NCBI GenBank assembly: GCA_038207745.1
Contig: JBBQZL010000132.1
Location: 1-7,940, forward strand
From: JBBQZL01 sp038207745
GTDB lineage: Bacteria > Actinomycetota > Thermoleophilia > Solirubrobacterales > 70-9
DNA length: 7,940 bases
Direction of reading: 5' to 3'
Shown here: positions 1 through 6,498 of the stretch, one piece after another
How positions within the stretch are numbered: the stretch's first letter is position 1
Layout of the letters: the number at the start of each line of letters is the position of its first letter
Program-made: the position numbers and the translations under genes
Notes under the pieces: model-generated
The model's database searches: none
Seen by the model: only the letters and a program-made list of their open reading frames with translations
What the model was told of the DNA's origin: nothing

Positions 1-536
1 TTGTGGCCCTCGTAGAGGCGGCCGTCGTCCCAGAGCCTGCGCAGCGACCACCAGACCGACTCGATGTAGTCGTTCTCCAGCGTCACGTACGGGTCATCGA
101 GGTCGATCCAGAACCCGACCCGCTCGGTCAGCCGGTTCCACTCCTCGACATAGGTGAAGACCGACTCGCGGCAGCGCTCGTTGAACTCGGCGATCCCGAA
201 CTCCTCGATCTCCTGCTTCGAGGAGATCCCCAACTGCTTCTCGACCTCGAGCTCGACCGGCAATCCGTGGCAGTCCCAGCCGGCCTTGCGGGGAACGCGG
301 TATCCCGCCATCGCCCGGTAGCGCGGATAGATGTCCTTGAATACCCGCGAAAGCACGTGATGAGACCCGGGGCGCCCATTTGCAGTCGGCGGCCCCTCGT
401 AGAAACTCCAGACCGGGGCGTCGGCCCGCTGCTCCAGGGAACGGTCGAAGACCCGGCCCTGCCTCCAGCGCTCCAGGATCCTCTCCTCCATCTGGGGAAA
501 GGACTGCTTCGGGTCTACTGGGGCAAAGCCGGACAT
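1..536 (-). CDS. ileS: Isoleucyl-tRNA synthetase, N-terminal 178 codons (cut by window edge)
   Basis: Cytoplasmic class I synthetase that charges tRNA-Ile with isoleucine using ATP. The fragment covers the start of the Rossmann catalytic core. Visible family blocks are FYEGPPTANG (residues 45-54), then the HIGH-signature site, then GWDCHGLPVELEVEKQLG (about 86-103), which is characteristic of IleS. The segment RESVFTYVEEW and the later ESVWWSLRRLWDDGRLYEGH also match the family. The overall pattern resembles the Thermus/eukaryote-like (IleS2) clade more than E. coli IleS. At the HIGH position it reads G57-S58-H59-H60 (bases 357-368), a non-canonical signature. The ATG at 534-536 is chosen because the only upstream ATG (545-547) is out of frame and the protein starts at the usual distance before the core. 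No Shine-Dalgarno is visible; a TACAAT box lies 9 bases upstream. It follows the dehydrogenase gene by 52 bases on the same strand. The editing domain and KMSKS loop are outside the window. Confidence 0.96.
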   Translation of the reverse strand, partial: MSGFAPVDPKQSFPQMEERILERWRQGRVFDRSLEQRADAPVWSFYEGPPTANGRPGSHHVLSRVFKDIYPRYRAMAGYRVPRKAGWDCHGLPVELEVEKQLGISSKQEIEEFGIAEFNERCRESVFTYVEEWNRLTERVGFWIDLDDPYVTLENDYIESVWWSLRRLWDDGRLYEGH

Positions 537-545
537 GGGCAGGGC

Positions 546-551
546 ATTGTA
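546..551 (-). promoter_or_regulatory. Candidate -10 box (TACAAT) before ileS
   Basis: On the minus strand TACAAT ends 9 bases before the ileS ATG, and there is no purine-rich ribosome site between them. This fits a promoter giving a leaderless or nearly leaderless ileS transcript, a common arrangement in Actinobacteria. No convincing -35 is seen 16-19 bases further upstream. ileS could equally be read through from the dehydrogenase gene. The 52-base gap (537-588) holds no strong terminator hairpin and is too short for a T-box leader. Confidence 0.35.
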
Positions 552-588
552 TGAAGCGCGGTCAGCCCGCCGACTCGCCGGTGCTTCG

Positions 589-3513
589 CTAGGGCCGGGT
601 CAGCTCTTCGAGCAGGAAGATGAACGACTCGAAGCGCTCGCCGGTGGCGCGCTCGAGGCCGACTTCGCAGGTTCGGTTCGAGCAGATGTGGGCGTCGGTA
701 TCGGCGGCCTCGACCTCTGCGGTCTCTGCCGCTGTCGCGCTGGCGGCCAGCTCCGGATGGAGGAAGCCGCGGTCTCCGGCAAACCCGCAGCAGGTTGCCG
801 TGATCGGCACCACCACCCTGTCGGCGAGATGCCCGGCCAGGTTTTCGAGGCTGCGTTCGAGACCCATCTCCCTGACCGAACAGGTCGGGTGGACGGTGAC
901 CGAGCCGATCCGCCGGTCGATCGTCAGCTCCGGGATCAGGTGATCGTTTGCCCAGGCGACCGAGTCGATGATCGTCATCGCGGCGTGGCGCTCGGCGTTT
1001 TCCTCGGTCAGGGCCTCATCGGCGACGTTGGTCAGGCCCTGGGTGCATGAGCTTGCGTCGATGACGATCGGGAGCCTGCCGGCATCGCTCCATCTCCAGA
1101 ATCGCTCCACCGATTGATTGGCCATGAAGGCGTGACCGTCCTTGTATCCCTTCGAGCTCCACGGGACGCCACAACAGCTACCGGCAACGTCGCCGGGGAT
1201 CCAGAGCGGCTTACCCGAGCGACGCGACACCTCTACAAGCGCCTCCTGAATCGACGGGCGTCCGGGACCCTCATCGGATCGGCCGAACATCCGGTTGATG
1301 CAGGCAGGGAAGTAGACGGCCGCCGCGCCTTCTCGGCTGGTCGCAGGCATCTGCGGAGCCGCGGCCGGCGGCATCGCGGCGCCCCACTCTGGGACCAGCT
1401 CGCGGGTCACCCCGGCGCGCATCGCACGAGTTGCCCCGCGGAGCGGCGCGTCCCCTATCGCCCCGGAGACGGAGGAAGCCATCCTGAGACCGCCCCGGGC
1501 GCCCTTCTCAACCTTGTCCCAGCGCTTCGCGACCCGCAATGCCATGCGCTCGCCGGCGCCGGAGCGCTGCCGGGATCTGAGCTGCTTGATCAGGGCACCG
1601 GTGTCGATGCCGACCGGGCAGACCAGCATGCAGGAGCCGTCGGCGGCGCAGGTCTCGAGCACGTCGTACTCGAACTCGTCCAGCAACGCCCGCTGAACCG
1701 GCGAACCATCTGCCTGGCGCACCATCTCGCGGCGAAGCACGATCCGCTGGCGCGGCGTGGTGGTCAGGTTGCGACTCGGGCATACCGGCTCACAGAACCC
1801 ACACTCGACGCAGGCATTTGCCGACTCCTCGATCACCGGGGTGGCCTTGAGATTCCGAAGGTGGATACCTGGATCGCGGCTGAGGACGACTCCGGGGGAG
1901 AGAAGGCCGTCCGGGTCTGCGAGTCGCTTGACCCGCCACATCAGCTCGGTTGCCTTCTTTCCCCACTCGCGCTCGAGGTAGGGCGCCATGTTGATGCCGG
2001 TGCCGTGCTCGGCCTTCAGCGAGCCGTCGTACTTTCCGATGATCATCTCGACCAGCTTCGACATGAAGGCCTCGTAGCGCTCGAGGTCCTCGGTCTTCGA
2101 GAAGTCGGGAGTGAGCATGAAGTGCAGGTTGCCCGCCGAGGCGTGGCCCGCAACGCCGCCGAGAAATCCGTGCTCGGTCAGAAGCGCCTGAAGCTCTACA
2201 GCGCACTCGGCGATCCGTGCCGGGGGGACGCAGACGTCCTCGACCACCAGCGCGGCCTCAGGGGGTTTGAGCTTGCCGACCAGCCCGTGGAGACCCTCGC
2301 GGACCCTCCAGTTGAGCTCGATCGTCTGCTCGTCGCGGGCGAACTCGTAATCGCGGATCAGCTCGAGGCCCTCGAGGATCTCCTCCGCGCCCTTCACATA
2401 GGCGTCGAGCGCCGCGTCGTCGTCGCCCCCGAACTCGACCAGAAGCGCGGCCGAGGTCGGCTCGAGCTCACGCCACTGCTCCGGGGCGCCGGGCATGTTC
2501 CAGGAGGCGACGATCAGCGCCGGGGCGACCATCAGCTCGACCGCCGTGGCACCGACAGCGATCAGCTCGGGGACAGGGTCAACTGCGGTGGCGATGTCCG
2601 GGAAGTGAAGCCAGGCCAGCGTCGTCTTCGCGGGCTTGGGAATTGTCTCCATCTGCACCTCGGAGATGAAGCCGAGCGTTCCCTCGGAGCCGACCAGCAG
2701 CCGCCGGAAGATCTCGGCCGGCTCGTCGGCGTCGAGGAAGGCGCAGAGCCGATACCCGGTCGTGTTCTTGATCTCGAACTTGTGCCGGATCCGGCCGACA
2801 AGCTCCGCGTCGGCCCGGATCTCATCGCGGATCTGCCCGAGCCCGGCCGCAAGCTCCGGCTCCGCGTCGGCGAAGCGCTCGGCGGCATCGGGCCTGCTCG
2901 TATCGATCACGGTTCCCGAGGCAAGCACGAAGGTCATGTCGCAGACGGTCGAGTAGGAGTCGAAGGTGGTCCCGCATCGCATTCCGCCGGCATTGTTTGC
3001 GACCACTCCACCCACGGTCGCGATGTCCTTGCTTGCCGGGTCAGGCCCGAGCTTGCGGCCGTGCGGGGCCAGGACCTTGTTCACGTCGCCGAGCACATTT
3101 CCGGGGCCGACCCGGGCGATCGTCGCGTCGTCGTTGACGGTGATCCCGTTGAAGTGGCGCCGGACATCGACCAGGATCCCGGTCGTCTGGCTCTGGCCGT
3201 TGAGGCTCGTGCCTCCCGCGCGCAGGGTCACCGGGATACGTCGCCTTCGGCCGAACTCGAAGACCCGCGCCACATCGACAGCGTCGTGGGCCATCACCAC
3301 CGCCTTGGGGAACATCCGGTAGGGAGAGGCGTCGGAGGCATAGCGGATCAGATCCGATGCACGCGAGAGCACGCGCTCGCTGCCGAGCAGCTCATTGAGC
3401 TCGCTGCGGAGCGGCTCGGGTGTTCCGGCCGCGATCCAGTCGGGCGCCCGGTCGGCCGCGGGCTCGCCGGGCGGGGGAGCCAGTGTCGCGACATCGGGTT
3501 CGAGTAGCGCCAC
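589..3513 (-). CDS. FAD and Fe-S D-2-hydroxyacid (D-lactate type) dehydrogenase, 974 aa
   Basis: Likely oxidises a D-2-hydroxyacid such as D-lactate to the 2-oxoacid and passes electrons through FAD and Fe-S clusters to a quinone or other carrier. The N-terminal half is a PCMH-type FAD domain: RAGGTSLNGQ at 98-107, GPDPASKDIATVGGVVANNAGG at 156-177, and LLVGSEGTLGFISEV at 272-286. The FAD-oxidase C-terminal domain has GHASAGNLH (456-464) and EHGTG (502-506), the metal and substrate-site motifs of the D-lactate and D-2-hydroxyglutarate dehydrogenases. The C-terminal half has one complete ferredoxin motif (C568, C571, C574, C578) and a second (C622, C628, C632) with the spacing usual for this fusion. 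Two cysteine-rich CCG domains follow, with CCG at 780-782 and 908-910. Length and domain order match the single-chain Dld-II/YdiJ-like fusion. The start is GTG with a strong ribosome site. It sits 15 bases after the decarboxylase gene, so it is almost certainly cotranscribed with it. The exact substrate cannot be read from sequence: D-lactate, D-2-hydroxyglutarate and D-mandelate are all possible. Confidence 0.9.
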   Translation of the reverse strand: MALLEPDVATLAPPPGEPAADRAPDWIAAGTPEPLRSELNELLGSERVLSRASDLIRYASDASPYRMFPKAVVMAHDAVDVARVFEFGRRRRIPVTLRAGGTSLNGQSQTTGILVDVRRHFNGITVNDDATIARVGPGNVLGDVNKVLAPHGRKLGPDPASKDIATVGGVVANNAGGMRCGTTFDSYSTVCDMTFVLASGTVIDTSRPDAAERFADAEPELAAGLGQIRDEIRADAELVGRIRHKFEIKNTTGYRLCAFLDADEPAEIFRRLLVGSEGTLGFISEVQMETIPKPAKTTLAWLHFPDIATAVDPVPELIAVGATAVELMVAPALIVASWNMPGAPEQWRELEPTSAALLVEFGGDDDAALDAYVKGAEEILEGLELIRDYEFARDEQTIELNWRVREGLHGLVGKLKPPEAALVVEDVCVPPARIAECAVELQALLTEHGFLGGVAGHASAGNLHFMLTPDFSKTEDLERYEAFMSKLVEMIIGKYDGSLKAEHGTGINMAPYLEREWGKKATELMWRVKRLADPDGLLSPGVVLSRDPGIHLRNLKATPVIEESANACVECGFCEPVCPSRNLTTTPRQRIVLRREMVRQADGSPVQRALLDEFEYDVLETCAADGSCMLVCPVGIDTGALIKQLRSRQRSGAGERMALRVAKRWDKVEKGARGGLRMASSVSGAIGDAPLRGATRAMRAGVTRELVPEWGAAMPPAAAPQMPATSREGAAAVYFPACINRMFGRSDEGPGRPSIQEALVEVSRRSGKPLWIPGDVAGSCCGVPWSSKGYKDGHAFMANQSVERFWRWSDAGRLPIVIDASSCTQGLTNVADEALTEENAERHAAMTIIDSVAWANDHLIPELTIDRRIGSVTVHPTCSVREMGLERSLENLAGHLADRVVVPITATCCGFAGDRGFLHPELAASATAAETAEVEAADTDAHICSNRTCEVGLERATGERFESFIFLLEELTRP

Positions 3514-3520
3514 GAGTCTG

Positions 3521-3528
3521 CCTCCCCT
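3521..3528 (-). promoter_or_regulatory. Ribosome binding site that fixes the GTG start of the dehydrogenase
   Basis: The minus strand reads AGGGGAGG, ending 7 bases before GTG 3513-3511. It lies in the 15-base gap after the TAG stop (3531-3529) of the decarboxylase. It is the strongest Shine-Dalgarno on the minus strand of this window and supports the GTG over any later start. Confidence 0.8.
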
Positions 3529-5127
3529 CTAGAAGAGTGCCATCCCGGGTGTGACCGGAACCTCGACCAACCTCGGTGCGGGGTCCGCGATCGCCTCGGT
3601 CAGCTTCTCCCTCAACTCGTCCGAGCCGCTTACCCGGTCCGACCTGACCCCGTAGCCCGTGGCGATCTTCGCGGTCTCGAGCGCCGGCAGGTCGAGTCCC
3701 GGTGCGCCGGTCACCGCCTCGACCTCCGCGAACCACTTGAGGATCGCGTACTCATCGTTTCGAACCACGAGGAAGGTGACCGGGACGTTGTACGCGACCG
3801 CCGACCAGAGTGCCGAGATCGCGTACTGCGCCGAGCCCTCGCCGAGCACGCATACAACGGGCCGATCCGGCTGGGCGAGTTGAACCCCGACCCCGGCCGC
3901 GAGACCGAAGCCAAGGCCACCGCCGGCTCCGAAGTAGTAGCTGCCGGGACGCGAGATCCGCAACCGGTTGCGAAGCGCGAGCGTGCTCGAGGGCGACTCG
4001 AGAACGATGATCGCGTCATCGGGAATCACGTCTCCGAGAACCGAGTGGACAAGCGAGGGATTCAGCGGGTCGGTCTCGTCGACCGCGGGTGGATCGCCGA
4101 GGACGGGCGGGGCGGGGCGGCTCGACTCGCCGACGACATCGCCGAGCGCCTCGAGCGTCAGCCGCACGTCGGCGACGATCGCGTCACCCATCGGGGCGCG
4201 CGCCGCCTCGTCGGGATCGGATGTGATCGCGACCAGCGAGGTGTTCTCGCCGAGCAGTGGCCCCGCCATATGCGGGTAGTAGGGGAAGACCGAGCTGCCG
4301 ACGACGAGGACCAGGTCATAGGCCTCGAGCATCTGGCCGGCCGGGCCGATCGCCGGGGCGAGGATCCCCTGGAAGTTCGGATGGCCCTCGGGGAATCCGA
4401 TCCGCCCGCCGCCCGGGGCGGGCGAGGCCCAGACCGGGAGATTCTGGCGCTCGGCCAGACGGATCGCGGCATCCCAGCCGCCGCTTGCGTCGATGTCAGG
4501 GCCGGCGACCATCGTCGGGTTGGCAGCCCCTTCGAGGCGGGCTGCGAGGCCGGCCACGGTCTCCGGTGATGTCCCTGCCACACCATCGACCTTGCGATGG
4601 ATCTGCTGGCGGACATCGTTCTCGTTGACCTCGGAATACCAATCATCCATCGGGATCGAGACGAATACGGGGCCGCGCGGCGGCAGCGAGGCGAGGTGGG
4701 CGCCGCGGGCGAGCGCGTGGGGTACGTCCTCGGCGCGGGGCGGCTCGTAGGACCACTTGACCAGGGGATGCGGCATCCGGGTGGCATCACGGTTTGTCAG
4801 GTTTGCCTGAAGCGTCATCTGGGCACGGACCTGCTGGCCCGCCGTGATCAGCAGCGGGCTCTTGTTCGCCTGGGCGTTGAAGATCGCGCCCATCGCATTG
4901 CCGACCCCGGGTGCGGTGTGGAGGTTGACGAGCGTCGTCTTCCCGGAGGCCTGTGCATAGCCGTCGGCCATCCCCACGACAGCGGCCTCCTGCAGGCCTA
5001 GGACATACCTGAAGTCCGACGGGAAGTCGGCAAGCATCGGCAACTCGGTTGAACCCGGATTGCCGAAGACAGTGGTCATCCCCTGCTCTCGAAGGAGATC
5101 GAACGTGGCCTCGCGAACACTCGACAT
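3529..5127 (-). CDS. mdlC: ThDP-dependent decarboxylase, benzoylformate decarboxylase family, 532 aa
   Basis: Cytoplasmic thiamine diphosphate enzyme predicted to decarboxylate a 2-oxoacid to an aldehyde. It is similar over its full length to Pseudomonas putida benzoylformate decarboxylase as I recall that sequence: FGNPGSTELP (21-30), the ThDP-activating Glu47 in GLQEAAVVG, NLHTAPG (68-74), PLVKWSYEP (121-129), EAARAPMGDAIVAD (307-320), PGSYYFGAGGGLGFGLAAGVGVQLA (394-418) and ISALW (437-441). Ser26, Glu47 and His70 fall at the same numbers as the catalytic residues of the P. putida enzyme. Other sites differ: the GDG metal motif is GEG (429-431), the position of His281 is Tyr284 with a His two residues on, and the position of Ala460 is Ile462. 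The natural substrate may therefore not be benzoylformate. The ATG start has a TAGGGT box 6 bases upstream. It is the first intact gene of an operon with the FAD/Fe-S dehydrogenase, whose 2-oxoacid product could be its substrate. Alternative: another 2-oxoacid decarboxylase or carboligase of the same superfamily. Confidence 0.88.
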   Translation of the reverse strand: MSSVREATFDLLREQGMTTVFGNPGSTELPMLADFPSDFRYVLGLQEAAVVGMADGYAQASGKTTLVNLHTAPGVGNAMGAIFNAQANKSPLLITAGQQVRAQMTLQANLTNRDATRMPHPLVKWSYEPPRAEDVPHALARGAHLASLPPRGPVFVSIPMDDWYSEVNENDVRQQIHRKVDGVAGTSPETVAGLAARLEGAANPTMVAGPDIDASGGWDAAIRLAERQNLPVWASPAPGGGRIGFPEGHPNFQGILAPAIGPAGQMLEAYDLVLVVGSSVFPYYPHMAGPLLGENTSLVAITSDPDEAARAPMGDAIVADVRLTLEALGDVVGESSRPAPPVLGDPPAVDETDPLNPSLVHSVLGDVIPDDAIIVLESPSSTLALRNRLRISRPGSYYFGAGGGLGFGLAAGVGVQLAQPDRPVVCVLGEGSAQYAISALWSAVAYNVPVTFLVVRNDEYAILKWFAEVEAVTGAPGLDLPALETAKIATGYGVRSDRVSGSDELREKLTEAIADPAPRLVEVPVTPGMALF

Positions 5128-5133
5128 TCCCGA

Positions 5134-5139
5134 ACCCTA
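5134..5139 (-). promoter_or_regulatory. Candidate -10 box (TAGGGT) for the decarboxylase-dehydrogenase operon
   Basis: The minus strand reads TAGGGT, then 6 bases, then the decarboxylase ATG. TAnnnT at this spacing is the typical pattern of actinobacterial leaderless genes. A CTGACA that could act as -35 lies 20 bases upstream, at the end of the methyltransferase relic, which is longer than ideal. The overlapping AGGTAGGG could instead serve as a Shine-Dalgarno, so this call is uncertain. Confidence 0.4.
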
Positions 5140-5161
5140 CCTGTGGACGCTGGTGTTCGTG

Positions 5162-5648
5162 TCAGGCAAGACGGGCCTGTGCCAACAGACGCACGTAGTC
5201 GAGGCCGGACTCGGTTAGTCGCTGATCTCGTCAGCCGGGATCGGCGCCGGCCGCGGGACCAGTTCGGCCCGTACGTCTGTGAATCCGGCCACCCCGAGAT
5301 CGGCGATCGTCTGCTTGTCGCTCTCATATGTCCAGGGGCTCCAATCGAGCCCATGGCCGTGCAGGGTTGCGACAACCGAGGCGATGTTGCCCTCGCCGCC
5401 GCAATCGAAGAGCAACTGGCCACCCGGCTTCAGGGCATCCGCGAATCGCCGGAAGACCCCTGCGTGGTCGGGAACCCAGTGCAGGGTCGAGGTCGAGACG
5501 ATCGCATCGAGGCCAGCCTGGGGCAACGGCAGATTCAGGTCAGCCTGGATGAAGCTCAACCGGGGGCCATCGCCGTGCCGACGCGGTCGTAGACCTTTGC
5601 GTCCCACTTCCTGTGTCCCCTCCCGGCACGGTCATCGATCCGGCTCAT
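5162..5648 (-). pseudogene. Relic of a class I SAM-dependent methyltransferase, in three pieces and three frames
   Basis: Three fragments in gene order match successive parts of a Tam-like class I methyltransferase. Piece 1 (5648-5556) starts at ATG and encodes MSRIDDRAGRGHRKWDAKVY followed by DRVGTAMAPG, a typical N-terminus, then stops. Piece 2 (readable 5607-5215) holds the post-I strand FIQADL, motif II LDAIVSTSTLHWVPDH, motif III LKPGGQLLFDCGG, then NIASVV and AGFTDVRAELVPRPAPIP, then stops. Piece 3 (about 5212-5162) reads ESGLDYVRLLAQARLA and a stop, the usual C-terminal helix. The frames differ between all three. From the family's usual length of about 250 residues, roughly 55-60 residues including the SAM-binding motif I (the D/E-x-G-x-G loop) are missing between pieces 1 and 2, and about 40 between 2 and 3. 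A protein begun at GTG 5607 would lack motif I and should not bind SAM. I judge it non-functional. Which substrate the parent enzyme methylated is unknown. Confidence 0.8.
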
Positions 5649-5733
5649 TCCTGGTTCCTAGGCCGTTGCAACGCATTGAACATTTGGTTGCGCGGTTGCA
5701 GCGACCGGGCAGAAGGCCGATACAAGTTCAATC
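5649..5733. promoter_or_regulatory. Divergent spacer with candidate peptidase promoter and short repeats
   Basis: This 85-base gap separates the minus-strand relic from the plus-strand peptidase gene. On the plus strand a -35-like TTGCAG (5696-5701) and a -10-like TACAAG (5721-5726) are 19 bases apart, and the latter ends 7 bases before GTG 5734; both are imperfect. The spacer also holds a 10-base perfect palindrome CGTTGCAACG (5664-5673), three copies of GTTGC (starting 5665, 5687 and 5695), and a 7-base inverted repeat ATTGAAC (5675-5681) / GTTCAAT (5726-5732). These could be operator sites, but each is short enough to occur by chance. It is visibly richer in A and T than the flanking genes. 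Confidence 0.4.
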
Positions 5734-6477
5734 GTGACTCCTTCTGGCAGGAACCGACCTGGAAGCGGATCCGCAGCGATCCGTTGGCCGGCGATGCCGA
5801 TCGCGTTTGCGCTGACCCTCCTGCTCCTGGCCGCAACCGCCCTGACCGCCCGGTCCGAGCTCCCGGGAACTCTCGGCATCAAGACCGTCTCCACTCCGAA
5901 GCGGTTCATCGCGATGCCCGCGGACATCCCCCACAACTCCGGGGTGATGATCGACCGCAGGATCCTCCCGGATCTTCGCTACCTCTACAGCCGCTTCAGG
6001 ATCTACGTGACCGAGGGCTACGCCGGTCCACTTCCCGGCGGGCGTGAGGTCGGCTGCCGGAGCTGCCACGTCGGCCACAGCGACCACTTCACCGGTGCGG
6101 CGGTCGACATCGTCCCGGAAGGGGGCTCGGCGCGCTGCGATGCAACATGGAGGCGGATCACCAAACTCGCGCACTGGGCCGAGCCACGGCAGAACGTGGT
6201 CAGGGCCCCGTTCCGATGGGTCGGCTACAACGGCGATGTCGCGCACGGATGCGGCAATCACCTCCACCTCTCGTGGACACACGCTGACTCTGCCTCCTTT
6301 CGCCTCGCCCGCTGGGTCGAGGTGATCCGAATCGACAACAAGGGGGACCAGCCTCCTCCGCCGACCGCCATTCCGATTACCCCGAGCAAGAAACCACCTG
6401 CGGCAGACCCCGGTGGCATCGGCGCCGCCCGGTCGCCGAACGCCGGCGGCGGCGGAATCGGCGGACCCGGAGACTGA
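5734..6477 (+). CDS. Exported or membrane-anchored M15/LAS-type zinc peptidase, 247 aa
   Basis: Predicted cell-envelope metallopeptidase, probably cutting peptidoglycan peptides. One hydrophobic segment (about 22-38, PIAFALTLLLLAATALT) near the N-terminus is a signal peptide or membrane anchor. The extracytoplasmic domain carries S116-D-H118-F-T-G-A-A-V-D125, the SxHxxGxAxD motif that supplies two zinc ligands in the LAS group (VanY, VanX, MepA, YcbK), and H176-L-H178, the MepA-like HxH that supplies the third ligand and a catalytic His. There are four cysteines in the domain: C108, C111, C135 and C173. The first two form C-R-S-C-H just before the zinc motif. A Pro/Gly-rich tail (about 206-247) looks disordered. 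The start is uncertain: GTG 5734 gives a 21-residue basic N-terminus, while ATG 5794 (Met21) gives a short signal peptide with almost no basic n-region, so I keep GTG. No good ribosome site precedes either. Exact specificity (carboxypeptidase or endopeptidase) cannot be told. Confidence 0.78.
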   Translation: MTPSGRNRPGSGSAAIRWPAMPIAFALTLLLLAATALTARSELPGTLGIKTVSTPKRFIAMPADIPHNSGVMIDRRILPDLRYLYSRFRIYVTEGYAGPLPGGREVGCRSCHVGHSDHFTGAAVDIVPEGGSARCDATWRRITKLAHWAEPRQNVVRAPFRWVGYNGDVAHGCGNHLHLSWTHADSASFRLARWVEVIRIDNKGDQPPPPTAIPITPSKKPPAADPGGIGAARSPNAGGGGIGGPGD

Positions 6478-6484
6478 GGCTCCG

Positions 6485-6490
6485 TAGGAT
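6485..6490 (+). promoter_or_regulatory. Candidate -10 box (TAGGAT) for the lipoprotein gene
   Basis: TAGGAT ends 8 bases before ATG 6499, with no ribosome site in between. This suits a leaderless transcript and favours ATG 6499 over the upstream in-frame TTG 6490, which overlaps the box. The box sits 7 bases after the peptidase stop (TGA 6475-6477), so the lipoprotein may have its own promoter even though it also lies close behind the peptidase. No clear -35 was found. Confidence 0.4.
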
Positions 6491-6498
6491 TGGCCGGG

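Noticed and set aside
537..588. Possible T-box leader for ileS
   Set aside because: Actinobacterial ileS genes often have one, but only 52 bases separate ileS from the upstream stop codon, and no T-box sequence or specifier stem is visible.
1114..3507. A 797-codon open frame on the plus strand, antisense to the dehydrogenase gene
   Set aside because: Its translation shows no family motifs and is rich in Arg, Gly, Asp and Leu, as expected from the reverse complement of a GC-biased gene. The minus-strand frame carries a full set of FAD and Fe-S motifs, so the long antisense frame is a composition artefact.
3880..4569. A 229-codon plus-strand open frame within the decarboxylase gene
   Set aside because: The opposite strand encodes conserved ThDP-enzyme blocks through this whole stretch. 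The plus-strand translation has no recognisable domain.
5143..5592. A 149-codon plus-strand open frame over the methyltransferase relic
   Set aside because: The minus strand carries the readable methyltransferase motifs here. The plus-strand protein resembles nothing and lacks a ribosome site.
5215..5607. Treating the 130-codon methyltransferase frame as an intact small gene
   Set aside because: It begins after motif I, and the matching N- and C-terminal pieces lie in other frames directly on either side, so a broken gene explains it better.
6360..6477. Gly/Pro-rich 3' end of the peptidase gene as a tandem repeat or terminator
   Set aside because: The repeats are low-complexity codons of a disordered protein tail without regular period, and no hairpin followed by a T-run is present.
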